A stretch of DNA of 64,000 bases, taken from positions 1,544,695 to 1,608,694 of the forward strand of contig NC_009051.1 of assembly GCF_000015825.1 (NCBI RefSeq), read 5' to 3'. Below, in pieces: positions 17,815 to 27,485 of this stretch. The position numbers and the translations under genes are program-made. The notes below the pieces were generated by a model. It saw only the letters and a list, made by a program, of their open reading frames with translations. It did not search any database and was not told the DNA's origin. Within the stretch, counting starts at the first letter, position 1. Every line of letters begins with the position of its first letter. The DNA comes from Methanoculleus marisnigri JR1. GTDB lineage: Archaea > Halobacteriota > Methanomicrobia > Methanomicrobiales > Methanoculleaceae.

Positions 17815-19089
17815 ATGAGTCTCATAGAAGACGCCCGGCGCGGTGTCGTCACTGAAGAGATGCGGATCGTCGCAGCAGCGGAGGGGGTTACCGAAGATTT
17901 CGTCCGGCGCGGTGTGGCCGAGGGTCACATCGTCATTCCGGTCTCCCCCTACCGGAGGGTGAAGATCTGCGGCATCGGCGAAGGGCTTCGCACGAAGGTC
18001 AATGCAAGCATCGGGACGTCGACGGATATGGTCGACGTCGATATGGAGGTCGAGAAGGTCCGGCAGGCCGAGCGCGCCGGTGCCGATACGTTGATGGAAC
18101 TCTCCACCGGCGGCGACTTTTTAGAGATCCGGCGCCGGGTCGTCGAGGCGACCACCCTCTCGGTCGGGTCGGTCCCGCTCTACCAGGCGTTCATCGAGGC
18201 CGCCCGGAAGCGTGGGGCGGTCGTCCACATGGAGCCGGACGACCTCTTCCGGATCACAGCGGAGCAGGCGAAGCTCGGGACCAACTTCATGGCGATCCAC
18301 ACCGGGATCAACTACGAGACGATGAAGCGCCTCCAGAACCAGGGGCGGCACGGCGGGCTCGTCTCCCGGGGCGGGGCCTTCATGACCGCGTGGATGCTCC
18401 ACAACGAGAAGGAGAACCCGCTTTATTCGGAGTTCGACTACCTGCTCGAGATCTTGAAGGAGCACGAGGTCACCCTCTCGTTCGGCAACGGGATGCGGGC
18501 GGGAGCGGTTCACGACGCGACCGACCGCGCCCAGGTCCAGGAGCTGCTTATCAACGCGGAACTCGCCGATAAAGCGCATGAACAGGGTGTCCAGACGATC
18601 ATCGAGGGACCGGGGCATATCCCGGTCGACGAGATCCAGACAAACGTCGTCCTGCAAAAAAGGGTCACGAACCGGAGACCGTTCTACATGCTCGGGCCGC
18701 TCGTCACCGATATCGCGCCCGGCTACGACGACCGGGTGGCCGCCATCGGGGCCGCGCTCTCCTCCTCCTACGGCGCCGACTTCATCTGCTACGTGACGCC
18801 GGCCGAGCACCTGGCGCTTCCCACCCCCGAGGAGGTCTACGAGGGCGTCATGAGCTCGAGGATCGCCGCCCACGTCGGGGATATGATCAAACTCAAGAAG
18901 CGGGACGCCGACCTCGAGATGGGTCATGCCCGCCGCGACCTCGACTGGGAGCGGCAGTTCGCGGTCGCGATGAACCCCGAGCGCGCCCGGGCGATCCGGG
19001 ACGAACGGATGCCGGCCGATACCGACGGCTGCACGATGTGCGGGGACTACTGCGCGCTGAAGATTGTTGGAAGGCATTTTAATTTCTGA
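17815..19089 (+). CDS. thiC: Phosphomethylpyrimidine synthase ThiC
   Basis: A 424-residue radical SAM enzyme that converts 5-aminoimidazole ribotide to the hydroxymethylpyrimidine phosphate of thiamine. It contains KVNASIGTSTD, DTLMELSTGGD, EGPGHIPVDEIQ, GPLVTDIAPGYD and ICYVTPAEHL, all ThiC hallmarks, and a C-terminal cysteine cluster CTMCGDYC for the iron-sulfur centre. The last spacing is three residues rather than the four usual in bacterial ThiC, which I take to be the archaeal form. The protein is shorter than bacterial ThiC because it lacks the N-terminal extension. ATG 17815 follows a TATA-like element by about 30 bases and the transcript is probably leaderless. Confidence 0.95.
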   Translation: MSLIEDARRGVVTEEMRIVAAAEGVTEDFVRRGVAEGHIVIPVSPYRRVKICGIGEGLRTKVNASIGTSTDMVDVDMEVEKVRQAERAGADTLMELSTGGDFLEIRRRVVEATTLSVGSVPLYQAFIEAARKRGAVVHMEPDDLFRITAEQAKLGTNFMAIHTGINYETMKRLQNQGRHGGLVSRGGAFMTAWMLHNEKENPLYSEFDYLLEILKEHEVTLSFGNGMRAGAVHDATDRAQVQELLINAELADKAHEQGVQTIIEGPGHIPVDEIQTNVVLQKRVTNRRPFYMLGPLVTDIAPGYDDRVAAIGAALSSSYGADFICYVTPAEHLALPTPEEVYEGVMSSRIAAHVGDMIKLKKRDADLEMGHARRDLDWERQFAVAMNPERARAIRDERMPADTDGCTMCGDYCALKIVGRHFNF

Positions 19090-19210
19090 AAGGAATTTTG
19101 GAGCGGGTGGCCCTCTTCCGGCTTTCCGCTTTTATTTGTGGCATTCCTCTCAGGGTAGCGGAGGGTGTTCGTGTGTGCAAGTGGATCTGGTGTGGTTTTT
19201 CCCGACAAAA

Positions 19211-19590
19211 CCGGTATACTGGACCGTGGGGCTATCGCCATTGGGGGAACGACGCTCCGAAGAACGACTGTCCGCAGGACAGGAGTTCGAGAAGACCGAA
19301 GGTCTTCGAGGAGCGGAGTTCGAGCACCGAAGGTGCGAGGTGGGGCTGACGGGGAGGGGGGTGCAGCCCCCCCTCCCCTGTCTCTACCCCGTAAGGCTCT
19401 ACCTGTAACCCCCACTCGAAGACCTTCGGTCTTCTCAAGCTCCGGACGTCCGTCCGTCGCACCCCGCCCGGCCTTCGGCCTCCTCATTCGCACCTTCAGT
19501 GCTCAAACTCCTGCTGTTCCAGCAGTCGTTCCCCGCCCCTCTGGAGCGGGGCAGTCACGGCGATATCCCCACGGAAGCCGTGAATGGGAC
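19211..19590 (-). repeat. Intergenic hairpin element, copy A
   Basis: A non-coding element between thiC and the gene at 19801. Near-perfect inverted ends CGTGGGGCTATCGCC (19225-19239) and GGCGATATCCCCACG (19559-19573) enclose about 320 bases. The core is a perfect hairpin, GGGGAGGGGGG (19351-19361) with its complement ending at 19378. Both arms carry small hairpins set in a constant frame, such as GGAGTTCGAG followed by AAGACC-GAA-GGTCTT or CACC-GAA-GGTG. The right arm (19381-19470), read on the minus strand, matches the left arm of copy B at 35206-35298. The remaining bases 19591-19800 hold no recognisable gene. Confidence 0.8.
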
Positions 19591-19800
19591 TGTGCGACGG
19601 GTCAAAAGTGGGATTACGAGAACCGTGGGTACGCCATGCGACTGCTGGAAGAATTTGGTCTAAGGGACTATCGGACTTCAAGAAAAGGCTCTTTGGAGGA
19701 CAAAAGCCCCATAATCCTCTCCCGCTCCCACCGCCGGCCAAACCAAAAACCGCACCATTATCCCCCCGTACCGCCAAAATTCCCATACGAGGACAGCCCG

Positions 19801-20217
19801 ATGAAACCCGAAAACGAAAAACTCATAGACGACTTCCTCGCCCACGCCGACGACCTCGGCGACGAGATCGTGACAGATGTAGAAAAGATGCTCGGCGTCG
19901 TGCCGTTCATCTTCCCTATCCTCCGGGACCGGCCCGAGTCTTTCGCGCTCTCCACCCTCGCCGACTACCGGTTCTCCCGGCCCGATTCGCTCGACCCGAA
20001 GACCGCGGAACTGATCGCCGTCGCGGCCGCCGCAGGTGCCGGTGCGGACAGCTGCCTGAAGGTTCATATCGGGGCTGCCCTGAAAGAGGGCGCGTCCCGC
20101 GATGAGATCCTCGACGTTCTCCTCATCGCCGCGATGATCGGCAAGACCCGTGTCCTTGCGTCCTCTCTCCGCCGGTTCCGCGAGGTCTGCGGCGACGGCC
20201 GGGAGGCGGAGGAGTAG
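19801..20217 (+). CDS. Carboxymuconolactone decarboxylase-like (AhpD-fold) protein
   Basis: A 138-residue all-helical protein with the AhpD/CMD signature near residues 80-110: GADSCLKVHIGAALKEGAS followed by DEILDVLLIA. The redox-type CxxC is reduced to one Cys followed by His (SCLKVH), so it may be a non-peroxidase member. Upstream the frame is open through copy A, but that stretch is the repeat element and not coding. ATG 19801 has GAGG eight bases upstream. The physiological substrate is unknown. Confidence 0.8.
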   Translation: MKPENEKLIDDFLAHADDLGDEIVTDVEKMLGVVPFIFPILRDRPESFALSTLADYRFSRPDSLDPKTAELIAVAAAAGAGADSCLKVHIGAALKEGASRDEILDVLLIAAMIGKTRVLASSLRRFREVCGDGREAEE

Positions 20218-20276
20218 GCCGCCCCTGCCTTTCGGCATGCATGCTTTATGGTCTGATTGAGACAAACTCTTCCATA

Positions 20277-20852
20277 ATGAGCCAGACAAAGGCAGCCCTC
20301 CGCCTGCGGGCAAAGGAGGCCCGGGCGCTCCTCTCTCCGGAGGATGTCGCCGCGTACAGTGCAAGCATCGAAGAAAAACTCCTCGGCCTCCTCGACGGCT
20401 TTACGACCGTCATGGTCTACGCTGCAAAAGCCCCGGAAGCCGAGACTAAAAACCTGATCGCTGCCCTGAACCGCCGGGGCGTGCGGGTCGTCGTGCCCAT
20501 CATCGAGCGGGATACCTGCAGCCTCCGCCTCTCCTACCTCCCCGACCCTTCGGTTCTCGTCCCGAGCACGTTTGACGTCCCGGAACCGATCGGCCACGAA
20601 CTCCCGGCCCGGCCCGGGGACGTCGAGGCCGTCGTCATACCGATGCTCGCCTTCGACGCCGAAGGGAACCGGCTCGGCTACGGTGCGGGGTATTACGACC
20701 GCTTCCTCCACCGGTACCCTCACCCGAAGAAGATCGGCATCGCGTTCTCCTGCCAGCAGGCAGAACGCATTCCTGCCGATGAAAACGACGTGAAGATGGA
20801 TTACATCGTTACGGAAAAGGGGATCATCCGGCATAACGGAAGGGCGGTTTAG
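20277..20852 (+). CDS. 5-formyltetrahydrofolate cyclo-ligase family protein
   Basis: A 191-residue protein with the family signature near the C-terminus, MLAFDAEGNRLGYGAGYYDR, and the N-terminal basic pattern SQTKAALRLRAKEARALL. In bacteria and eukaryotes the enzyme converts 5-formyl-THF to methenyl-THF with ATP. A methanogen uses mainly tetrahydromethanopterin, so the true substrate may differ. A TATA-like CTTTATGG about 30 bases before ATG 20277 suggests a nearly leaderless transcript. Confidence 0.85.
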   Translation: MSQTKAALRLRAKEARALLSPEDVAAYSASIEEKLLGLLDGFTTVMVYAAKAPEAETKNLIAALNRRGVRVVVPIIERDTCSLRLSYLPDPSVLVPSTFDVPEPIGHELPARPGDVEAVVIPMLAFDAEGNRLGYGAGYYDRFLHRYPHPKKIGIAFSCQQAERIPADENDVKMDYIVTEKGIIRHNGRAV

Positions 20853-20856
20853 GGAA

Positions 20857-23342
<2,486 letters not shown>

Positions 23343-23343
23343 C

Positions 23344-23393
23344 GGGAGCGCCCCCTGCCCGTGAGGCGCTCCCATGGGGGTATCCGACCCCCA
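23344..23393 (+). terminator. Two tandem hairpins between VAT and hsp20
   Basis: GGGAGCGCC (23344-23352) pairs with GGCGCTCCC (23365-23373). Immediately after, TGGGGG (23375-23380) pairs with CCCCCA (23388-23393). No T-run follows, so this could be a partial terminator or a processing and stability element setting the ratio of VAT to Hsp20. Confidence 0.45.
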
Positions 23394-23422
23394 CCAACAG
23401 GGATAGAAACAACGTGATGCAC

Positions 23423-23875
23423 ATGAGTGACAGTCCAGCAGACATCTTCGAGCAACTCAACGAACTGATGAAACGCCTCATGGAGCAGGGGCTCAAAGAG
23501 CAGGGAGATCAGAACAGACCGTTTGCCTACGGATTCAAGATCGTTCTTCACGACGCCGGAATGCCTGAGATCCCGGCAACGGAAGCCGCTCCCGTAGCAG
23601 AGCCGAAAGAACCCTCTTCCGAGGGGACCATCGAGCCGATAGCAGAGATGTACACGACCGATGACGACGTGACGGTGGCGATCGATCTCCCGGGTGCCGA
23701 GACGGAGAATATCCACCTGTCACTCATCAACGGGACGCTGACGATCATCGCCGGCGGCAATCAGCTGACTTCGGTGGAGGTGCCGGCCGTGGACCCCGAC
23801 TCCATGCAGTCGAGGTACAAGCACGGCGTCCTGGAAGTCAAATTCTCGCGAGGCAAGTCGATCAGGATCGACTGA
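23423..23875 (+). CDS. Hsp20/alpha-crystallin-like protein
   Basis: A 150-residue protein with a helical N-terminus (DIFEQLNELMKRLMEQGLK), a spacer and a C-terminal beta domain beginning MYTTDDDVTVAIDLPGA and ending with the crystallin-type motif HGVLEVKF. This diverged small heat-shock protein lacks the usual C-terminal I-x-I tail. GTG 23414 and ATG 23417 are alternative starts. I prefer ATG 23423 because the resulting N-terminus aligns with the paralogue at 26415-26834. It lies 80 bases after VAT and probably shares its transcript. Confidence 0.8.
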   Translation: MSDSPADIFEQLNELMKRLMEQGLKEQGDQNRPFAYGFKIVLHDAGMPEIPATEAAPVAEPKEPSSEGTIEPIAEMYTTDDDVTVAIDLPGAETENIHLSLINGTLTIIAGGNQLTSVEVPAVDPDSMQSRYKHGVLEVKFSRGKSIRID

Positions 23876-24324
23876 GTCATCAGGGCGCCTGCCGGCCCGG
23901 CTCCCCGGCAGCGCCGCAATACTTTTCGCCGAGAGCGGCATCCGCCCGTGAAGGAGCCGGCAGGTTGCCCTCCACGATCCGTATCCATCGCGCCCGGCCC
24001 TATCTCACGACGTCGTTCCGTCAAACTCTCCGGGAGAAGACGCGCGAGCGTCACCGGGGCCGCCGTGAGCAATTTCAAGAAATTCCACCCGCCAAGAAGG
24101 TCAGATAGTCCAAAAACCCCCTAAAAATGGCATGAATAGTAAACGGCAGCACAATAGCGCAGGCATCTCCGTCGGGGCCCTCTGCCGCGAAGGATCGCCG
24201 GGAAGGACGAACCCGCAGACAGATTGCCGCAGCCAACCTTTTTTCAAGGCAACAACACCTACATATACAGTAATACCTATCTACTAGTCGTAAGGGCTAC
24301 GCCCGTCCAGGTAGTGGTGATTAT
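23876..24324. other. Intergenic region with fbp promoter
   Basis: About 450 bases without a supported gene. A GC-rich inverted repeat (CTGCCGG and CCGGCAG) near 23888-23913 could terminate the VAT-hsp20 transcript. A TATA element CTACATATACAG at 24259-24270 serves the gene at 24325, leaving a leader of about 35 bases that ends in GGTGATT (24316-24322). Confidence 0.5.
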
Positions 24325-25422
24325 ATGGTTAAGACCACCGTGTCCGTAATTAAAGCAGATATAGGCAGTTTCCCGGGGCACTCCCGAACCCACCCGAAGA
24401 TCCTTGAGGTGGCCGCCCGGAGACTCAAGGAAGCGGAAGGAAGCATCCTCATCGACTCGTACGTCACCCACTGCGGTGACGATCTCGAGTTGATCATGAC
24501 GCACACCAAAGGGGAGGACAATGAAGAGATCCACAAGCTGGCGTGGGATATCTTCATGGAGTGCGCCGGACTCGCCAAGGAGATGAAACTCTACGGCGCC
24601 GGGCAGGACCTGCTCGGAGATGCGTTCAGCGGCAACGTCAAGGGGATGGGACCCGGTGTCGCCGAGATGGAGTTCGAAGAGCGGGGTTCCGACCCGATCC
24701 TGGTCTTCATGGCCGACAAGACCGAGCCGGGGGCGTGGAACTACTTCCTCTACAAGATATTCGCCGACCCCTTCAGCACGTCCGGCCTCGTCATCGACCC
24801 GTCGCTGCACGATGGGTTCACCTTCGAGGTCCACGACGTCATAAAGAAGCGCAAGATCCTCTTCAACACGCCCGAAGAGTCCTACAGCCTCCTTGCCTAT
24901 ATCGGAGCGCCGAGCCGCTACGTCATCAAGTACGTCTGGAAGAGAAACGGCCTGATAGGGGCGTCCACCAGCACCCAGCGGCTGAACCTGATGGCCGGGC
25001 GGTACGTCGGCAAAGACGACCCGGTCATGATTGTTCGGGCACAGAGCGGATTCCCGGCGGTGGGCGAGGTCATCGACCCCTTCAGGACGCCCATCCTCGT
25101 GGCCGGCTGGATGCGGGGCTCGCACCACGGACCGTTCATGCCCGTCGGCGTCTGCGACGCAAACTGCACCCAGTTCGACGGACCGCCCCGGGTCATCTGC
25201 CTCGGGTTCCAGGTCTGCAACGGAAAGCTGATTGGGCCTGCCGACATGTTCGACGACCCGGCGTACAACCGCGTCCGCGACCAGTGCTGCGAGCTCTCCA
25301 GCTTGCTCCGGGCTCACGGGCCGTTCGAACCGCACCGCCTCTCGCTCGAGGAGATGGAGTACACCACCCTCCCGGGCGTCGAGAAGCAGTTCAAGGATCG
25401 CTGGGAAGACCTTCCCGAGTAA
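24325..25422 (+). CDS. fbp: Bifunctional fructose-1,6-bisphosphate aldolase/phosphatase
   Basis: A 365-residue type V FBPase, the ancestral gluconeogenic enzyme of archaea. One active site condenses triose phosphates and then dephosphorylates the product to fructose 6-phosphate. The start TTVSVIKADIGSFPGHSRTH, the metal-binding Asp-rich loops and GRYVGKDDP near residues 225-233 are diagnostic; Tyr227 and Lys230 of that motif correspond to the aldolase Tyr and Schiff-base Lys of characterised enzymes. The length is normal. It is monocistronic, with its own TATA box and a strong GGTGATT ribosome binding site. Confidence 0.97.
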   Translation: MVKTTVSVIKADIGSFPGHSRTHPKILEVAARRLKEAEGSILIDSYVTHCGDDLELIMTHTKGEDNEEIHKLAWDIFMECAGLAKEMKLYGAGQDLLGDAFSGNVKGMGPGVAEMEFEERGSDPILVFMADKTEPGAWNYFLYKIFADPFSTSGLVIDPSLHDGFTFEVHDVIKKRKILFNTPEESYSLLAYIGAPSRYVIKYVWKRNGLIGASTSTQRLNLMAGRYVGKDDPVMIVRAQSGFPAVGEVIDPFRTPILVAGWMRGSHHGPFMPVGVCDANCTQFDGPPRVICLGFQVCNGKLIGPADMFDDPAYNRVRDQCCELSSLLRAHGPFEPHRLSLEEMEYTTLPGVEKQFKDRWEDLPE

Positions 25423-25526
25423 CTTTTTTTTATTGCCGGCGGTTGTCCGCGGCGCGTTATCCGTCTCAGTCGTTCGTGAATAGCCCCGGCCGCACCGCAC
25501 GGTGCCTTCCGGAACTAAACGGCCCA

Positions 25527-25700
25527 TCGGCAGCAGCACCTAACGGGGCCGCACCTCCCACCGACCGCCGGAGGCGGGCGCTAGTCGGCAGCAGCACCTA
25601 ACGGGGCCGCACCTCCCACCGACCGGCTCCGACGGTCGCTAGTCGATAGCGACACCTGCCGGTGCCGCGCCTCCTACCGACCGGCTCCGACGGTCGCTAG
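25527..25700 (+). repeat. Three 58-bp tandem repeats upstream of the Sm-like gene
   Basis: Units at 25527-25584, 25585-25642 and 25643-25700 have exactly 58-base spacing, and a fourth begins with TCGGCC. Units 1 and 2 are identical over their first 41 bases and differ in a block near the end: unit 1 has CCGCC-GGA-GGCGG, while units 2 and 3 have GACCG-GCTCCGA-CGGTC. Each block can still form a stem. Unit 3 also changes the first half to CACC-TGCC-GGTG. The preceding bases 25423-25526 contain a degenerate, partly similar GC-rich stretch and no gene. Confidence 0.9.
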
Positions 25701-25747
25701 TCGGCCATAGGAAAACTTAATGCATGAACATAACCATATAAGAACAG

Positions 25748-25984
25748 ATGGTTAATGGTATCGTACTCCCTGTGAAGAAGGTTTTTTCGCTCGTAGACTC
25801 TAAAATCACTGTTGAGATCAAAGATGACAGCAGGAAACTCCAGGGACGGCTCGTGGCGGTGGATGAACACCTGAACCTGCATATGGACGAGACCACCGAG
25901 TATACCGGGGAACAGCGGGGCCGCACCCTCGGGACCGTCGTCATTCGCGGCAACAATATCCTGACCATTGCGCCCCTGCTCTGA
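25748..25984 (+). CDS. Sm-like (Lsm) RNA-binding protein
   Basis: A 78-residue Sm-fold protein that is expected to form a hexameric or heptameric ring binding U-rich RNA. The Sm1 motif is visible in VEIKDDSRKLQGRLVAVDEHLNLHMDE in outline, and Sm2 in VVIRGNNILTIAP, ending at the C-terminus as usual. A short A/T-rich stretch with AACTTAAT near 25715 probably acts as the promoter, giving a very short leader. It is followed five bases later by a winged-helix gene in the same transcript. Confidence 0.92.
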   Translation: MVNGIVLPVKKVFSLVDSKITVEIKDDSRKLQGRLVAVDEHLNLHMDETTEYTGEQRGRTLGTVVIRGNNILTIAPLL

Positions 25985-25989
25985 TAGCC

Positions 25990-26328
25990 ATGTCCGACCA
26001 GGAGGAAGAAGCATTCAAGGTTATCCAGTCCCATCGTCAGGGGGTTCTCCAGAGCGAACTCTGGAAACTTCTCGATATCGACAGCAGGAAGTGCTCGAGG
26101 ATCGTGAAGCGGCTGCTTGATGCCGGGTTGATCGAACGCATCGAGTTTCGCAGCGACGGCATCAAGACTTACCTGTTGCGCGCGAAGAAACGCGCAATCG
26201 ACCCCTGCATCATCCTTGCGGGAGGAGAGGTTCTCCCGTGCATCGGCTGCGATCAGGAGTGCACCCCGGAAGAATGCGCACTCCTTCTCGACTGGATGTA
26301 CCAGCTTGCTCTTGAAGAGTATCAGTAA
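25990..26328 (+). CDS. Winged-helix protein with C-terminal cysteine cluster
   Basis: A 112-residue protein. Residues 5-65 form a MarR-like winged helix (GVLQSELWKLLDIDSRKCSR, then LLDAGLIERIEF). Residues 73-96 carry Cys73, Cys84, Cys87, Cys91 and Cys96, a pattern that could hold an iron-sulfur cluster or zinc. A winged helix followed by a C-terminal metal cluster recalls TFE-beta/RPC39, but this protein is shorter and I cannot confirm the relationship. It is co-transcribed with the Sm-like gene, which suggests an RNA or transcription role. Confidence 0.7.
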   Translation: MSDQEEEAFKVIQSHRQGVLQSELWKLLDIDSRKCSRIVKRLLDAGLIERIEFRSDGIKTYLLRAKKRAIDPCIILAGGEVLPCIGCDQECTPEECALLLDWMYQLALEEYQ

Positions 26329-26414
26329 AGCCCCTCTTTTTCAGATACCCCACACGGTTTCAGCCGGAGAGTTATTCCGAAGAGCCAGAACCCGCCGCAA
26401 AAGAGTAAGATTGT

Positions 26415-26834
26415 TCAGGACCGGGCGACCTCGCCCGGTGCGCTCTTCTTCCGGCAGACGGCGTCGATCACGCCGTGCTGCACGTTGTAGAAACTGTGCA
26501 GTATATCGATCTCGCAGTCGAGATCGATGACCGTCTCCTCGTCACCCCCGGTGCAGAGGGTCACGGAGTCTTCCTGAAACGTGACGTACGGGGCACCGTC
26601 CGCCCGGACATCCGTCACCGCGGTGATGTAGATGCAGTCATCCCCTTCGACCACCTCGACATCGGACTCCCCCTCCTCATCTTCGGCGAAATCGGGGTAG
26701 GGAGCCCCCTCGGGCAGTCCGCCGATGATGGTGAACCCGATGATCTTCGGGTCGTAAGGAGGCATCTCGCTTAAGATCTTCTCCATCAGCCGCGCGATGT
26801 TTCGAAACATTTCGTCGTATGGGTTATTCGCCAT
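26415..26834 (-). CDS. Second Hsp20/alpha-crystallin-like protein
   Basis: A 139-residue protein with a helical N-terminus NPYDEMFRNIARLMEKIL like that of the 23423 protein, an acidic linker and a beta domain containing HGVIDAVC, the equivalent of the crystallin GVL motif. The core is more acidic and Cys-containing than usual, so it is a diverged member. Its ATG at 26834 lies inside the end of the regulator gene (11-base overlap), which implies translational coupling with it. Confidence 0.7.
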   Translation of the reverse strand: MANNPYDEMFRNIARLMEKILSEMPPYDPKIIGFTIIGGLPEGAPYPDFAEDEEGESDVEVVEGDDCIYITAVTDVRADGAPYVTFQEDSVTLCTGGDEETVIDLDCEIDILHSFYNVQHGVIDAVCRKKSAPGEVARS

Positions 26835-27447
26835 GTGTACCACGTATCCGGTATCGGTCGTTGATTCGCTCGACAACCCCCGTGTGCATGAGGTTGCCCA
26901 GTCTCTGTTTCAGCTCATCCGTGGACAGGCTGCTCACTTCCTCGAGTTCCGCGAGGCGCAGATCGGCATGGGAGAGGGCGAGGATGATCTCCAGATCTCC
27001 GTCGTCGGTGACGGAGCCCCCCCGCATGCGCATGACCTCGGCGAACCTCGATTCGATCTCCCGCTCCAGTTGTTCGAGGTTATCCAGCAGTTCGTCGCGA
27101 GCCCGAACCATCTTCCTGAACGCCTCGAGGTTTCTTGCAAATCGTGTTCTCTGGTTCTCTTCAACGGAGGGAAGCGTAACCCCATCCTGCTTCTGCAGGT
27201 TTACGATGACATTGATGTCATGCGAGAGATAGTAATACTTTCGCCTGCGTTCGTCCTGGTAGGAGATGAGGATTTCTTCGCGCTCCATCAACTGCAGGTG
27301 TTCTATCACCGCTTTCGGACTGAGCACCAGGCGCTCGGAGATCTCGGTCACAAAACACGGTTTCTGCCTCAGCAGTTGTATTATTCGCCGCCTGTTCCGA
27401 TTTCCCAGGATATCGAGGAGACGGGAAACCTCACTGCCCTCGAGCAT
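26824..27447 (-). CDS. ArsR-type winged-helix regulator, likely heat-shock repressor
   Basis: A 207-residue protein. An N-terminal winged helix (VSRLLDILGNRNRRRIIQLL, then VTEISERLVLSPKAVIEHL) is followed by a long coiled coil and a C-terminal second helical domain. This matches the layout of the archaeal heat-shock regulators related to Phr and to Archaeoglobus HSR1. It is encoded with an Hsp20 gene, as HSR1 is. A dyad similar to the published HSR1 site (CTAAC-N5-GTTAG) lies in its own promoter, suggesting autorepression. The heat-shock role is inferred from family and context. Confidence 0.75.
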   Translation of the reverse strand: MLEGSEVSRLLDILGNRNRRRIIQLLRQKPCFVTEISERLVLSPKAVIEHLQLMEREEILISYQDERRRKYYYLSHDINVIVNLQKQDGVTLPSVEENQRTRFARNLEAFRKMVRARDELLDNLEQLEREIESRFAEVMRMRGGSVTDDGDLEIILALSHADLRLAELEEVSSLSTDELKQRLGNLMHTGVVERINDRYRIRGTHGE

Positions 27448-27448
27448 A

Positions 27449-27485
27449 TTTACTAAATGTTAGTGATTCCAACATAAAAATAGAT
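27449..27485 (-). promoter_or_regulatory. Promoter of the heat-shock-type regulator with operator-like site
   Basis: On the minus strand a TATA-like CTATTTTTATG is followed by CACTAACATTTAGTAAA (27465 down to 27449), ending two bases before the ATG. CTAAC-ATTTA-GTAAA matches the HSR1 consensus arms at eight of ten positions. The 17-mer matches the VAT promoter site at 13 of 17 positions, at the same distance from TATA. Confidence 0.55.

Noticed and set aside
19211-19590. Integron-type attC sites as an explanation for the hairpin modules.
   Set aside because: The conserved core-site bases of attC and any integrase gene are absent, and there are no gene cassettes between modules.
19559-19600. 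Right end and guide RNA of an IS200/IS605 (TnpB) element, suggested by the CACGG-AAG-CCGTG hairpin.
   Set aside because: That small hairpin is not kept in copies B and C, and no tnpA or tnpB remnant is visible, so inverted-repeat ends explain the data better.
19165-19800. N-terminal extension of the AhpD-like protein through the upstream repeat.
   Set aside because: The translated stretch comes from the hairpin element, and the conserved protein starts at ATG 19801 with its own ribosome binding site.
23761-24078. A 105-codon minus-strand frame downstream of hsp20.
   Set aside because: It overlaps the hsp20 3' end in antisense and has no promoter, ribosome binding site or recognisable domain.
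25527-25700. CRISPR array as an explanation for the 58-bp tandem repeats.
   Set aside because: The units are contiguous with no unique spacers, and no cas genes are present.
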